A DNA stretch of 64,000 nucleotides from Pogostemon cablin (Eukaryota > Streptophyta > Magnoliopsida > Lamiales > Lamiaceae), in NCBI GenBank assembly GCA_023678885.1, contig CM042996.1:15372602-15436601 (forward strand), in the 5' to 3' direction. Positions 45,770-59,400 of the stretch are shown here, one piece after another. Made by a program: the position numbers and the translations under genes. Below the pieces are notes generated by a model. The model searched no databases and had not been told where the DNA came from. It saw only the letters and a list, made by a program, of their open reading frames with translations. How positions within the stretch are numbered: position 1 is the stretch's first letter; each line of letters opens with the position of its first letter.

Positions 45770-46198
45770 CTATTTTACTATTTTGGGTGTCCACTTCAAA
45801 TGTATTCATTTCACTTATTTAGTAAAAAAAAAAGTACATCATACGGCCTACCACTTCTCTCTAATACTACTACCTACTTTTTCATATAACAATAATACTT
45901 CTTAATCCACGTGCAAAAAACAAACAATTAGTTTACAAGTGGCGGGAGGGAGTATAATTTTAGAAATACGTCATCCGTTCTTGGTATTTTTACTTGTTTA
46001 TATGAGCACGATACGAAGATTAAGAAGTATTTTTTAATATATAATAATATAAGAAAAAATATGGATAAATTGATAACTTTGAAATAAAAAACAAATAAAG
46101 TTGTTGGAAATGATAAATAAAGTATAAAAGTAAATATTCATGCTTATCTTCACACTTCCTTTGTAACTCATACACTTCCTTATGAGACGGAGGGAGTA
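45770..46198. mobile_element. Further Stowaway-like fragments
   Basis: GTGGCGGGAGGGAGTA at about 45938 and GAGACGGAGGGAGTA at about 46183 are right ends. Left partners are weak (TTGGGTGTCCACTTCAAATG; CGTCATCCGTTCTTGGTA). Probably two degraded elements. Confidence 0.55.
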
Positions 46199-46850
46199 AA
46201 ATTAGAGTTAATCTCTTGTGTCCCCGGGACACATCGTGAGACCATACACGGACGCAAAGTGTGCCCAGAAACACACAAGTTTTTGCCATAAAATTATTTT
46301 GATCTATGAATAAAGTGTAAATAGTATAGTGTGTAAATAGTACTCCTAGGGGTGTGTTTGATTCACTTTGAATTAATAATATTCATTGCCTTAAAATTTT
46401 CTAAAAATTAGAGAATTTATATACTAATTGAACTTATGCAGGCTTAAACCCATTAATAAAAAGCAAGGGGCCCGGTGAAATACAACCTTGAGGGAAGGTG
46501 TGTTACAATATCCCATGAAACTAATATGGATTTAAGGGAATTATAATATCTATCATTGCTTATTACATTTCTAAACTTTATTAACACACCAAACAAACCC
46601 TAGCGTAAATAGAATAATGTATTTTTATTATTAATAAACACGTGTAAAAATTACATAAAACTAACTCAATGGGTTATATGTGGGACTGGGGAGTACAATA
46701 TTTGGTTGATTCTTTGTTAAAATCCTCCATTAGTTAATCGAAATTATTTGGGTGTTAGTATTACTTAATAGTGCATGTGTTAATATCCGCCTCAGTTTAC
46801 TTTGTACTCGTCACAATTCAGAAACCCCAGCGCTTGAACACTCCATTCCT
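46199..46850. other. Intergenic stretch upstream of SMYD4-like gene
   Basis: 46220-46290 holds GTGTCCCCGGGACACATCGT and ACACACAAGTTTTTGCCATA, similar to motifs at 63745 and 31593. The rest is AT-rich and unrecognised. Confidence 0.45.
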
Positions 46851-46853
46851 CCA

Positions 46854-49800
46854 ATGGAGAAGCTGAAATCTGTGATTCCCGAAGCGCTGAAATACGAAAT
46901 CTCAGACAGCAGAACCAGTGGACTCCATTCCACATGCTCTTCCTTGCTTGATTTCTTCCAAACGTTGCCCCTCTTTCATCAGGTTCGCTCACATGCTAAC
47001 TGGACGGACACTCAACTCCTGCCCTGCTTCTATTATTTTTTTCATTTTCTGTTTTCTGGTTGAGTATTCATAGATGATTAGAGATTTGACGGACCCAGAA
47101 ATGGCGCTGTGTGGAAAGAATGAGGAAGCTGCTATGGAAGCCAAGGTTAAAGGCAACCAATGCATTTCCAAAGGGGACTACACAAGTGCTTTGAGTTTCT
47201 ACTCTCAGGTTCAACGATTTTTTCTGATTAAAATTTTCGAAAAGAAGGAAACGCATGGCCCTTGCTTTATTTGATTTCCTACCTCCCTCTTATTTAGTAT
47301 AATGTTTTGTGAATTTGAGAAAAGTCTTCTATTTGATGCTGCTGTTTATGCTTTGTGAAATGAGGAATCAGTCAAAGATTTGGTGTCAATTCTATTGTTT
47401 CTTGTACTTATAAATTTTTTAAGTGGATCATGTTCCTCATTTTAAAATGGATGGAACAGGCATTGCGCAGTGCTCCAATATATGTTGAAGATCAGGGGAA
47501 AAATCTTGTCGCAACATTGTATGTTAATCGTGCTTCCTCATTACATGTGAGTGTAATTCATGTTCATTCTCGGGCTATGTGTGTTTCTAATTAAAATAAT
47601 GTTGCAGAATTATATTACAGCTGGTGCGAGAAATGCTTTCTTTTCCATTTGAATATCGGCGACTATAAAATAGGCATTCTACTAGCTCACTAACATGTTG
47701 ATAAGGCTACTACACACGCACACATAATTATGTATATATGTGTGTAATTTAGTAAAGGTACTGATGTGTTTGATGCAATCAATTTATACTTACATATTTC
47801 AAACATCCATTATCAGAAATTGGGATTCTTTCTCGAAAGTCTGCGAGACTCCAGTCGAGCTCTCATACTATCACCTGCCTATGCAAAAGTGAGTTCTTAT
47901 GTTCGCCAATTTTGCAGAAATTTATGCTTGGGGCAACTCCTCTATTCTTTTATCTTTTCAATTGCAAGCTGCTCTACTCAATCTTCAAGTGAGATCTTCT
48001 CCTATATCTTGTAATGCTTTTGGACTATCTTGTTGATGGGCTTTGTCAATCAACCAATCCTGAAAGTAAGTAATGGACTATACTCGAATAATAGTTTATG
48101 AGCTATTATATGGTCAGAACATATTTTGATTACCATGACAATTAACACTCTCTCAATTCCTCCCTTGGTATGTGAGTCAAAATAAACCTCAATCAATCTG
48201 GCGTTGTCATTTTCATGAACAAGAAGATAAGATAAAGCATTACTAACAATTAGGGAAGATACAGCACGCTGGTTATTGAAATAGTGCATTAAAGCTCACA
48301 AGGTCGCAAGCCATATGTCCACTAAAAGAAAAAGAAAAAATATTTTATTTAACATCAGAAGGCAGAACTGGCAACAGTGCCATTTAACTATAAACTTCTA
48401 TAAACTATCCAGAACTAGAGTGTCCCAACTCTCCTTCACAACATCTAGAAGTGATTTCAAAATAACCTAAGATGAAGAAAATGTGTCCCATTTGTATATT
48501 TTCTGTATCTACCATTCTTTATGCTAACTCAAATTCTGAACTTACACATTACTGCAGGCTTGGTTCAGGAGAGCTAAGGCAAATTCTTCTTTGGGAAATT
48601 ATGAAGATGCTAGAAATGATTTGATTGTTTCTTTGAAGATTGAGACCTCCTCGAGTGGAAAAAGACAGATAGAAAGTGAACTAAAAAATTTATTGGACCA
48701 ATCCAGAGTGAGAAGCGGTGCTGTAGAGAAATCAAATGGCAGCAGCACAGGTTCTCGGTACCACCTTCACCTTAGCATCTCTTCTTCTGCATATGTATAT
48801 AAGAAGTAGCTTCTTCTTGTTCTTCTATATGTTGCTTAGGATTGGAAACAGAATCCTTTTTGTGGTGATCCATGGAAATGATGTTGTAGATTGATTTCAG
48901 TTACTAAATTTGTTTTCCTTGTGTGCTCTGTGCATAATTCTGGATGACCATTATACTGTGACTAATAAATTTATGTCTATTTGCCAAGGATTTTCTTGTT
49001 ATTGAATTATGTTAACCAAACTGGCGACTGGATCTCTTGGAAGGAAGTGTGTCAGGTTGTCAAATGGGAAATGGCATTTGTCAATGAACCAAAATTTTAT
49101 TTTTTGCTCAAATTAAACGTTAAATGTGAAAAAATAATTTCATGTTAATGCTAGAGATCTGCTTAGTTGATGAATCATACTTGTGGATTCAACCAAACAA
49201 CTGACATTACTTGCTGTTCACACAGCTTAATTTTTGTCAAATAAAATTAACAGGATTGCTTGTTTACTGATATGGATTTCATCATTGGCTTGCAGTAGTT
49301 TGTTTTCCTATTTTTGTTTATATGTTTTCACAGAAACTACATAATCAGTGAATTTGATTGATTGATCCACAATCTTTTTTATAGACTCAATAAAATGTAG
49401 TACAAAATGTTTAGAAAAAGAAGGAAGGACTATTACTTGATATGATGATTCCCACTCCAAAAAAATAAAAAATTCCTCTGTAGAAGCGCTTTCTCTCTCA
49501 TATAAGGTTAAATAACTACTGCATCTGTTTAGTCAATGATAGACGTTACTCCTGTCTTTAGTTGATCAATCAATGATAGTCTTGTTCAGAATCTTCTATC
49601 AAAATTCAAACCCTTGGATTAATTTTTGGCCATACATCTTCTTTAATCATCTCATATTTGATACTTTGCTATGTCTTTTGATATTAAGTCTATGTTTTAC
49701 TTTCATGGTTCTTATATGATAGGTCTTGTGTGACTGATGACCCACTTCAAGCAGAACTCCGATGTATCTCCACAATAACTAAGGGAAGGGGAATGGCTTC

Positions 49801-52800
49801 GTCCACTAACATTCCTCTGGCTTCTTTAATTCATAAGGAGGATCCTTATGCTGCGGTATGAATATAAAAGAAAAAACCTCAGCAAGGGGATTTTTTCTAG
49901 TCTTTTTATCACTTGAAATACCATTTTTTCAGTTCACTTATCTATGGCTTCCTACCTCCTACTTCCTAGGCATGGATAGTTGCTATATCTTTCTCCTTAT
50001 TTATATTTTTGTTGTTTTCTCCCAGATGATAATTCATGGTTACACTTCATATTCTTGTTGAATATAAAATATATTGGCCGATCGCGTTATGGAGCCCAAG
50101 TGCCTTGAACCAAAATAGATAATAGCATGGGGTAGATAGAATTTTGACTATGATAGGCAAAGAACCTTCTTGGCTTTGGATTTCCATAAATTTTTAATTC
50201 TCATGTGATGTAATGTTGCAGATTATTTTGAAGCATTGTAGAGAAACCCATTGTGCATTCTGCTTCAATGAACTACCAGCGGATACAGTTCCATGTGTGT
50301 CATGTTCAATTCCATTATACTGTTCTATGAAATGTCAAGTTCTTGCTGGAGGGCAGGACTTCTCGAAGTATTTGAATAAATATGGATTTCCAAAAGACTT
50401 ATCTGAAGATATAGGAAGATATTTTAGAAATGTGACCTCATTGGACGATTCAAGCTCAGGAATTAAACCTGCTTCTGAACATAAGCATGAGTGTCAAGGT
50501 TTGAACTGGTCTGCAGTTTTTCCATCTGATGTCGTGCTGGTAGGCCGTATCCTTGTGAAGCACATAGAGAACAGAGTTCCAGTGGTCTTGATCCTCATAT
50601 TCATGGGATTATGGTACTTGGGTTTCTTAAATTTTTATGTGTATGTTACCTACTTACTGGTGAATTATCTCACATCGCCTTCTTATGTCTAGGATCTTTG
50701 TCAGAATTATGAACAACTTCCGTCTGAAACCAAATTGGAGTTTCATGTTTATTCTGTAATTTTGCTGTATTGTCTTCAGCAACTTTATGCTTCTGAACTT
50801 CCTGTGAACTCAGCGATAACATCAGAGGTGGATCCTGCTCCTTGATTAGGTTGAAAAACTGCACTTCTGAAACTAAATGCCGGTCGTTTTGAATTGCAAA
50901 AAACTACTTTACATTTTTCTAGTGATTCACATGGCATCATTAAATGATACAAGTCTTGGATCTACAACGCAGTAGAATGCCTTTGTTGACAATTCAATTT
51001 ATTAGACATTGATTTTGTTGACATCAGTTATCCTTGCACTTGCAATCTGTATTTATTTTATTTTATATTCTATAATGCAGATTATAATTCTCCTATCTAA
51101 AATCAGGGTCAACTCTATGGCAATTGTTCAAATGAAATGTTCGGATGTAAAGCAACTTCTACAATATGATGCAACAAGTTCCATGGAACAGGTACTCATT
51201 GCTATGGAATATTTAATCATCCAAGTCGAACTATCCTTATAGTGTCAATTATCATGAGTAAATCAGAAAACATGCAAGTTTCTCGCTAAAAAATAAGAAA
51301 AATTGATGCTTGGGATTTGAGGTTTGTAGGACAAAAAATATTTACTGTCGTGAAGGATTTTCTTAGGCTTCTTCCTTTTGTTTTTACTATGTTTGGGTTG
51401 GATACTTTTGATTTTCAATTTGAATGTTTTATTGAGTTGCTTATTATGTCTTCTGCTAATAAGCAAATTACATCAGGGAGAAAACAGAAGCGTATTTTAG
51501 TCAAGAGTGCTATTGACAAATATCCCAAATTTAGACCAAGTTTATTGTCATGCATCAATGCTTTTAGCTTTTCCTTGACGTGGGGATACTAGGAAATTGA
51601 GATTTCAGAAAGGTTATAGTCGATGGCTTAGCCCGACAATTCCAATACTTCCTCTCTTCTTTCCTTAGTGAACTAAGAGGCGTGCTTCTAACTTGAGGCA
51701 TGTATGCATTGCCCTGTGTTTGAGGATTGACCGATTGTATATTAGAATTCCATACTCCTGTTTGAATATAGTATCCGTGAAAGAGAGAGGGTGTGTTACC
51801 GTATGTATATTGAACTTGACTACCATATTTATAGAGGGAGTGTAGGTGCAGGGTTATAACCAAAACAAGGAAAGAAGTAAGGACGAAGTAATACCTAAAA
51901 ACAAAGATCTCAATACTTAAAACATTAATTGACTAAATGAAGAAATATATCAACTAAACATGGAAGCATAATCCTCAACAGTCCCCCTCAATCGGGAGCA
52001 TATCATAATATGTGCATCTTGCCATAAAGTTTTTGAACTTCTGCGTGCCGTGAGGACAAGTTGAAGCAACGCTAGAGTTCTAAGTCATTATAGAGGTCGC
52101 TTAAAAAATGCAGTATAGTAGAGAAGTCTTTGAAGCATGTTACGATTGTAGGAGATTTCGTGCAAAAAAAGTGCTGCAACAGTAGATAAGGTCGTGCTGA
52201 AAAGTGAAATAGCAGTAAATGACACAAAATCCTCGGTAGGTGTCGTATAGGGCAAGAGTAGTGCACGAGGATGCAGTGTAGATGGCAATGGTAGATGGCT
52301 TGTGTGCAGATTTGCAGCACAATTTAAGCAGTTAGCTGTAACAACGCCAAGGGTAGATTGCATTTTTTATTTTTGGGTGGGGCAGCAATGGATAGGTTAG
52401 GGTTTTCCATGTGGTGACAGCTCTTGACTTATGTATTAAAGATATGTATATTAAAAAGAGAGAAGGCTCAAGGATTTTTGAGAATTATGCGCATATTTTA
52501 AAGTAGAAGACTCCCGTATTATAGAGGGAGTAATAGATCTAGTGTTATAACCAAGAATGAAAGAAGCAAAGACTAACTACAAAAATAAAGTTCTACCTAT
52601 TAAACATAAATTGACCAAACATGGAAGCATAATCTTTGAAATGAAACCCAACGTCTCTGGTTAAAGTGGATCAGATCCCATTCAAATCAAACTTTCAGTT
52701 TATTCATGGGATCTATTAATAGTTGCATTGTTAGACTGGATAAACAGCTTAGATGCAAAAAAGAGTTCTTTTATGTTGTCTAGACTTAAGGCTTGAATTA

Positions 52801-55238
52801 TATTGAGACTTCTGCTTGGGTTCCAATCTGAATTCTTGATTTATTTTAATAATGCAACAACGTGAAATTTTGAGGGGAAAAAAAATCATGGCAACATCAT
52901 GTGCACTCAAATTCTCTGTGGTTTAATTTCAATTTGGTCGAATGCTGAAATTATTAAATTCCTGAGTTTGTCGAATGATATCCTTATAGGTTCAAGTGGC
53001 TCAAGCTGTATATTCAGGCGCCAGCTTATTTAACCATTCTTGCCAACCAAATGTCCATGCATATTTCCTTTCACGTACGCTCTATGTACGAGCAACAGAA
53101 AATGTCACAGCAGGATCTGAACTGTAACTCTGTTATGGTCCTCAGGTAGTAAGTTCTTTGCATATTAACTGCTTACTATTTATTAAAAAAGTAACTATCT
53201 TTATAATACTCATATGTTCAGGGAATGATTGCTCAATCGTAGCAGTGAGTCTAAAACCCTCTTTATTTTAAATGTTCAAAACTCCTTGTAATTTATAGGA
53301 AATGAGTTAATGAGCAATGTACAATTGGAAGTTACAGCATACTAAGAGCATGCATTTATCATACTCATTTTAAGCAATGATAGTCAACAAAGATAGATTT
53401 ATTCTGATCAATTATTGTTAGCAGGTTGGGCAGTGGGATTGCAGTAAGCGTCGCAAATATTTGGAAGATAAATATTTCTTTATATGTCAGTGCAGATGTT
53501 GTGCACAAGTGAATCTATCTGATCTTGTCCATAATGGTTATCGGTGTGCTAAACCCAGCTGTTTTGGAGTTGTCCTGGACAGTAGTGTTGCTGAATACGA
53601 GAAAGACAAAGCCAAACTCTTTGAAGGACATGACTCTTTACAGGTAAAATGTTTTCTGTTTAATCTTTTACGACTTGAACCAATTTTCACAATTAAATAT
53701 GTCATCCACCAAGCATAAATTAGCAGATTATGCACTTCAGATGAAAAGGCACCACACTGATCATCATTTACTCCCAGCAAATTTGCAGCATTTAAAATTC
53801 ACACAACTTGAACTTTCTTGTATGATCTTCATGTCACTTAAATTGATTATTTTAAATTGATAAGCTTTCGAAAAAGGAATCGAATTGCCTTTGCAGGATG
53901 ATAGTTGATAGGGTATCGGCAGATACGACTCCTGTAGTGAACAAATTTAATTTTTCTCTTGATATTTTGTTTTACGTGGTATATTGAAGGTGAATACGCT
54001 CAATCATTTTAACATCAGCAAGGTTGCTCATCACTTGTTTGAGCAAACTGATTTTAGGCATTGCTTTGAGCCAGGACATTGTTTGAGTTGCGGCACTTCA
54101 AGCGACTTACAAGCTTTAAAAAATACAATAGCTAAAGCTGGGATTCAAATCGGAAGGTAATCTGGGTTCAATTTTTATTTTATTTTTTAAAGAAAAAAAT
54201 CTTAGACATGATGCAAAATATATATTCTCCAAACGATCTTCCATTGATGTCAAGATCCCCGTGCATCTCTCCTGTTGCCATCCCTGTCACATTAAGTTCT
54301 TGAGTTTTCATTACATCATCTGTTTCTTGAGTTTTCATTACATCATCTGGTTGCTTTGCATTTGTTTATCCACTTCGCTGGTCAGGATGCATGAGTTGGT
54401 GGCCTCTGGTGCAATTACAACTAATTTCATTATGGATGCTTTGAGATGTCTTGACATTTTAAGGGCTGTATTACATCCATTCAACAAGAGAATTGCTGAG
54501 GTAGTTGATGACTTTCGATTGGTTTTATCTCCATATTTGCATCCCAGTTCATCTATCTGAAGTATACCTTGTGTAGACTAATCTACACAACGACTCGTTT
54601 GATGTTCTCAGGTGGAGGATCATATGGCGCAAGCATTTTGTTTAACTGGAGAACTAAAATCAGCAATGGACCATTGTCGGGCTTCCATTATGGTATGCTT
54701 CCTGTTAAACAAAAAATTGAAGCTCGAACAGCTATCTATACACTTGTGATATCCGTTTTAGAAATGGGCTCTAGATCCCATTCATAGAAACTTGAGGTTA
54801 GATTGTTAAATTTTCAATTTGTACCAAAAGTAGCACGCAGTTTCCATGTCCTCCCAGGCTAATAAACAATATTCTGTACATTAGAAATAATGATAGTAGG
54901 AAAGCAGCATAATTCTTAAGATATTATTTCTAATTACTTGAATGAGGTTTATGGAAACCAAGGATTTTGTTCATCAAGAATAGTTGAATTACAGCCCAAT
55001 ATTCCAACTACTAATGTTTCAATTAATATTTTACTAACAGATTCTGGAAACGTTGTACGGTGAAAACCATATCGTCATTGGAAACGAGTTGATTAAAGAA
55101 GCATCGATTCAGGTATCCATGGGTCAAAACATTCCTACACGAACCATAAACCGAATAGTCACAATATTTTCACGGTACTACGGATGTCATGCAGAGATCA
55201 TATTTCCTTATTTTCGATACCTTAAGAGCAAAGCCTGA
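46854..55238 (+). pseudogene. SMYD4-type TPR-MYND-SET methyltransferase, in-frame stop
   Basis: Fifteen exons: 46854-46982, 47074-47208, 47460-47546, 47817-47888, 48558-48757, 49723-49855, 50222 to about 50575, 50693-50827, 51081-51191, 52990-53145, 53425-53643, 53990-54156, 54386-54500, 54612-54692, 55041-55238. They align with plant SET/TPR proteins such as Arabidopsis At1g33400. Domains are TPRs (NQCISKGDYTSALSFYSQ; AWFRRAKANSSLGNYEDARN), split SET start (TKGRGMASSTNIPLASLI), MYND zinc finger (CAFCFNELPADTVPCVSCSI to CQG), SET core with NHSC, post-SET CQCRCC and a C-terminal helical region ending YLKSKA. In exon 10, TAA at 53125-53127 follows GSEL; homologues read ELELSYGPQ here. Translation would stop at codon 498 of 763, before the final SET motif. 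All splice sites otherwise fit; the exon 7 end is uncertain. Confidence 0.82.
51192..52989 (+). other. 1.8 kb intron with transposon-like insert
   Basis: Intron 9 of the SMYD4-like gene. Two related blocks, near 51826-51990 and 52510-52640, share TATAGAGGGAGT, GTTATAACCAA and AAACATGGAAGCATAATC. The first ends CAACAGTCCCCCTCAATCGG, a phrase often seen at Copia-type element ends in the antisense direction. Probably LTR-retrotransposon debris; borders not defined. Confidence 0.45.
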
Positions 55239-55260
55239 ATATCGAGTTTGTGTTTATTGT

Positions 55261-55410
55261 GGAATTAAGAAATACATGTTAAATCAGCATCTCAAAAAGA
55301 TGACAGAGTTGTATTGAATAGCTTATTTATCAACTGGAATTGAGAAGTACATGTTAAATCAGCATCTGAAAAAGATGACACAGTTGTATTGAATAGCTTA
55401 TGTATCAAAA
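55261..55410 (+). repeat. 75-bp tandem duplication in probable 3' UTR
   Basis: Two copies begin GGAATT(A/G)AGAA(A/G)TACATG at 55261 and 55336, with GTTGTATTGAATAGCTTAT in each. It lies 23 bp after the stop codon of the SMYD4-like gene. Confidence 0.9.
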
Positions 55411-56460
55411 TGTAATGCTTAGGAAGACAGATTCTTTAAAAAAAAAAATTGGGTAAATTATTTTGCAACACATTCTATTTAAATGCATTCATTTTGTATT
55501 GGTATGTTTTTCCTTCTAAGCTGGTTCGAGCATCCACTCACCCGTCCCCCTTCTCTCTTTTTTTTTTTTTTTTTTTTAATAATTTTCATGAAAGTGAGTC
55601 AAACAAAAGGTGCATATCATCATACTAATGTCCTTGTGAAAAGCATTATACATATTAAATGTCGTTGAATACCCTTGCACCATTTATTTGGTCCAAAGCA
55701 CGTGATCCATTGGCTTCCAGCCTAATCAAAGCTTGACTGAATTTATTAATATGAATTTTTTGAGATCCATACTCCATATCAATTGGTTGACTTAAAATCC
55801 ACTTAATGTAATGAAAGTCATTCGATCTTGTCTCCAATCGGAATTTTCATGCCAAATGTAAAACAAATCAAATTATTTAACCCATAATTCTGACTTCTAA
55901 AACTGTCCTGAATAACATTGTCCAACTCAATAATCACTCGAAGATATTATTACCATACCAATTGTTGTAAGAATTTGAAATCAGTGGAATTGGAGTGAAT
56001 TCCCAATCCACTCAAATCACACAACATGAAACATAAAGAGATGGATTTCAAATCAATAATCTACACAACTATAGATGGATTTACTTCCAAATGCAACCAA
56101 CTAATAATTTGTCACTGAGATGCAGTACATAATTCTTATGTAACATTTACATAGCCACAGAATAAATGAATCAGTAGGCGAGAAAATTCAATCGATACAA
56201 AAAAATTCCCAGCCACAGACACAAAATACAACACAATGATGGATCACCAGCCGAAAGAAGAAAAAAAAGATAATAAAAATAAAGATTTCCTCTAACCTTG
56301 ATTTTCCTGTTACATGCTATAATCAATTGATACACCATAAAAGAACGAGATGCTAAATCAAGAAAAAACATGCATGTGCATCACCCATCCATGGAGTAAT
56401 TCGTCTAGGATTATGAAAACGCCTAGTTCGAAAAATAAAGCAGCCTACCTTATACTTCCA
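55411..56460. other. Intergenic stretch between convergent genes
   Basis: T-rich run at 55558-55577. No gene recognised on either strand. It contains the 3' UTR of the CIP7-like gene on the right. Confidence 0.5.
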
Positions 56461-56464
56461 TGTC

Positions 56465-59400
56465 CTATTTGCTGCCTTTGAATGCTGAAAGGGAGAAGAA
56501 CGACCTTGTTGCTGAAACACAGATAGGATGAAACAGTTGGACAAGAAACGATAATTTAAAATGTATAATGGATAACAAAAAACACAATTCACCTTTAGTC
56601 GTCATGGAAGACAAAACGTTGCCCTCCTGGAGCTGCTGAGATAAACTCTGAGCATTGATTTTTCTAATATTTGCTTGAGCTGAAACACAATTTGTTTCCT
56701 CAATTAAAAATCGCAATGATCAAACAAGATACATGCTATAAAATCCTAGAAAGAATTTACTTTTTCATGAAGGAGCTCAGGTAAATTTTCAGGACATAAT
56801 TTTGTTTCGGATTTCAACGGGGAGAGAGCTGAATTTTCATAAACCAATCTAAGAGATATATCCAGACAAATACTTAAGAATAGCACAAGTACCAGGGAGT
56901 TCATGGTCGGTGGAATTTTTCTGGTGCCCATTGTTCTTTGATTGTAGGGTTGCTATCCTCAGTAGATTTTCAGAACTTCTCTTGCTCAAAAACTTAGAAT
57001 CCTCAGCATCATCCTCTCCTTCAGAAAATACAGATGGGCTGGACCATCCAGTCGAATTAGCCTCAGTTTTACTCTTCCGAGCAAATTTCAATAGCCTCTT
57101 TAATCCTTTGGGAGCATCTTTATGATAGACCATTGCTGGAGGATTTTCAGCATTCCCCCAGTCAATAACATCAGGTTCACTGCTCTCCTCAAGAAGCATT
57201 TGTGATAGAGAATGACGAATTCGAGGACTTGAGATTTTAACTGGCACTTTATAGGATAGTGAATCCACCAATGGACAACTAGGGACACCTGAGGTAATGG
57301 AATGATCTTCATGCTCCTCTATTTCAACCCAAGCTGCAGGTGAGATGGTGGATTCTTCTTCAGCCTCTGCTTTTAATTTTGGTTCTTCTACTATGTATGA
57401 GTCATTACCAATATCGGGGTCAATTTCACTTAAGCCCTCCTCCTTCTTTTCGGATTGTTGTGGGCTCCTTGCGGTGGTCAAGGACTCCATACCAGTGTGA
57501 ATTTTTAGATCTCCGCTTTCCATCTCTTCATGCTGAACTACTAAATCAGAAGAGTTAACAACTGTTGAGTTATCATCAGCCGATGTTCGATCTTCACATT
57601 TTGTCAATGGTTCCTGAGGAAGAGATGTTTTTTTCTTCACAGCTGAGTTAACGACAGTTGTAGTTTTAGACCCTTTGCGAAGAAAAGGCTTTGATTCCAC
57701 AGGAACAACACTGCTTTTCTTGGTCATCTTGCTAGGTTTTGCTGAGGAAACAAGATCTTCAGAGGCTGTTTCAACTTTGCTTTTTGCAATTTTCCTAGGC
57801 TTTGTCGCAGATTGCTGCTTTTTATCAGTAGCCTGTTTTGGCATTTTCTTGCTGTCACTCTCCTTCAATTTTACAGTCTTCGCTCGCATTTGAATTTTCT
57901 CTACTTTGGGACTAGGTTGAGAAACTGTTGGCGTTGGTTGTGATCTTCTACGAGTTGGGGTTACACCAGCAGATGATACAGGGGTTTTAGCAGGTGATGG
58001 CCCTCTAGTTCCTGGTGATGGCATTGATGCCCATGATTTACGAGTGGGAGGAAGAGAAGATGCTTTTGGGGAGGCTTTCTTAACAACACCAAGTCTTGGG
58101 CTTTCAGCCTTTGGATTTGCTGGTGACGCACTATTTTGTGGTTTCTGGAGCTTCTTCACGTTAGGCTTTTTACCAGCATCACTTGCCTTTGCCGATGATT
58201 TTTTTGCATCAAGAACTAGTTGCATCGCTCTAAATTGTTTATCTTTTTCTACTTTTTTCCTAGAAGCTTCTCCTCGAAGTTTTTCATCCCTTTTCTCCTT
58301 GTAGTGATCGTAAAAACCGCCTCTCTGCTCAGATGGCAAGCTTTGTCTTTTGCTGCCTGGAGGCAAGACAGTTTGGGTTTTCACAGGCTTTGTTTCCATC
58401 ATCTTCATCAGCAACTCGTTTAGCTCTGCTTCCTTTTGACGGCTCCACTCAGCTGAAGCAACTAATCTTTCATTTGCTTCAGTTGAGTCAGTTGGACGAC
58501 TCTCAGGTGTAGTACCTTTTTCAGGTGAGTTCAAAGTTACTTCAGGTCCATGAGGCTCCACAGGATAGTCTTCTGGAGCGGCACCTGGCTCGGCTTCAGC
58601 TTCTGATGAGCTGTATGCATCTTCCCTACTTTCTACATTATTTCGAATCTCAGTAGAAGCCTCCTCAGTAGACGTATCTTGGGGACCTCGTGAAGAATCT
58701 TCACCCATTCCACTACTCCATCTTCTCAACACAGACTTATTTGCTCCAATAGATGCATTCAGCAATGACCTCGCCTTCTGATCTACTGTTTGATCCTTCT
58801 GTTTTCCTTCAAAAAGATTTATTGCATCTTGCACACTCATTCTCCTTACATTATTGTCAGGTCTTTTAGATGTTTGCTCTGGTTCTTCTTCACCGCTATC
58901 ATTTCCAGCCGAATCTTTACGTGCAAACATTCTGTCTCGGGCAGGATAAAAATTAAGACTTTTAATAGTTATTGGAGTAGACCTTCGAGATCCCGAACGT
59001 CCAATTTGTACCCTCCGCATTGGAGATTCTGACCTTCTACGTGAAGCGGATCGTACAATAGGACGACTTCTTTCAACAGATGGTTGCTCTCCCTCGCTCG
59101 ATATTGAAGAATCGTCACTCTCTGTAGAGCTTTGCCTCTCTACTTGGGCAGCTTTTGCAGGTGAGACACCATATTTCACTGTCGTCTCTGAAACATTTGA
59201 CTGACTTCTATGATTATTCCCTTCTTTTAATTTGACTCCATCACTCTCTGAGAAATGCTTACTGCTTGAATTTTCAACAACCTGAGCACCACGTCTCAGT
59301 TCTATATGTTTCTGTAATGAATCACTGCAATGTAATACATGATTATAGTCATTCATTAAGACAATAAGACTAGCTGAAGAATTTTCAACAAAGAAAAACT

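Noticed and set aside
56849..59356. Reading the 835-codon open frame as a complete protein
   Set aside because: Its start lies in intron sequence and its end runs past a GT donor at 56892. Splicing restores the conserved family N- and C-termini.
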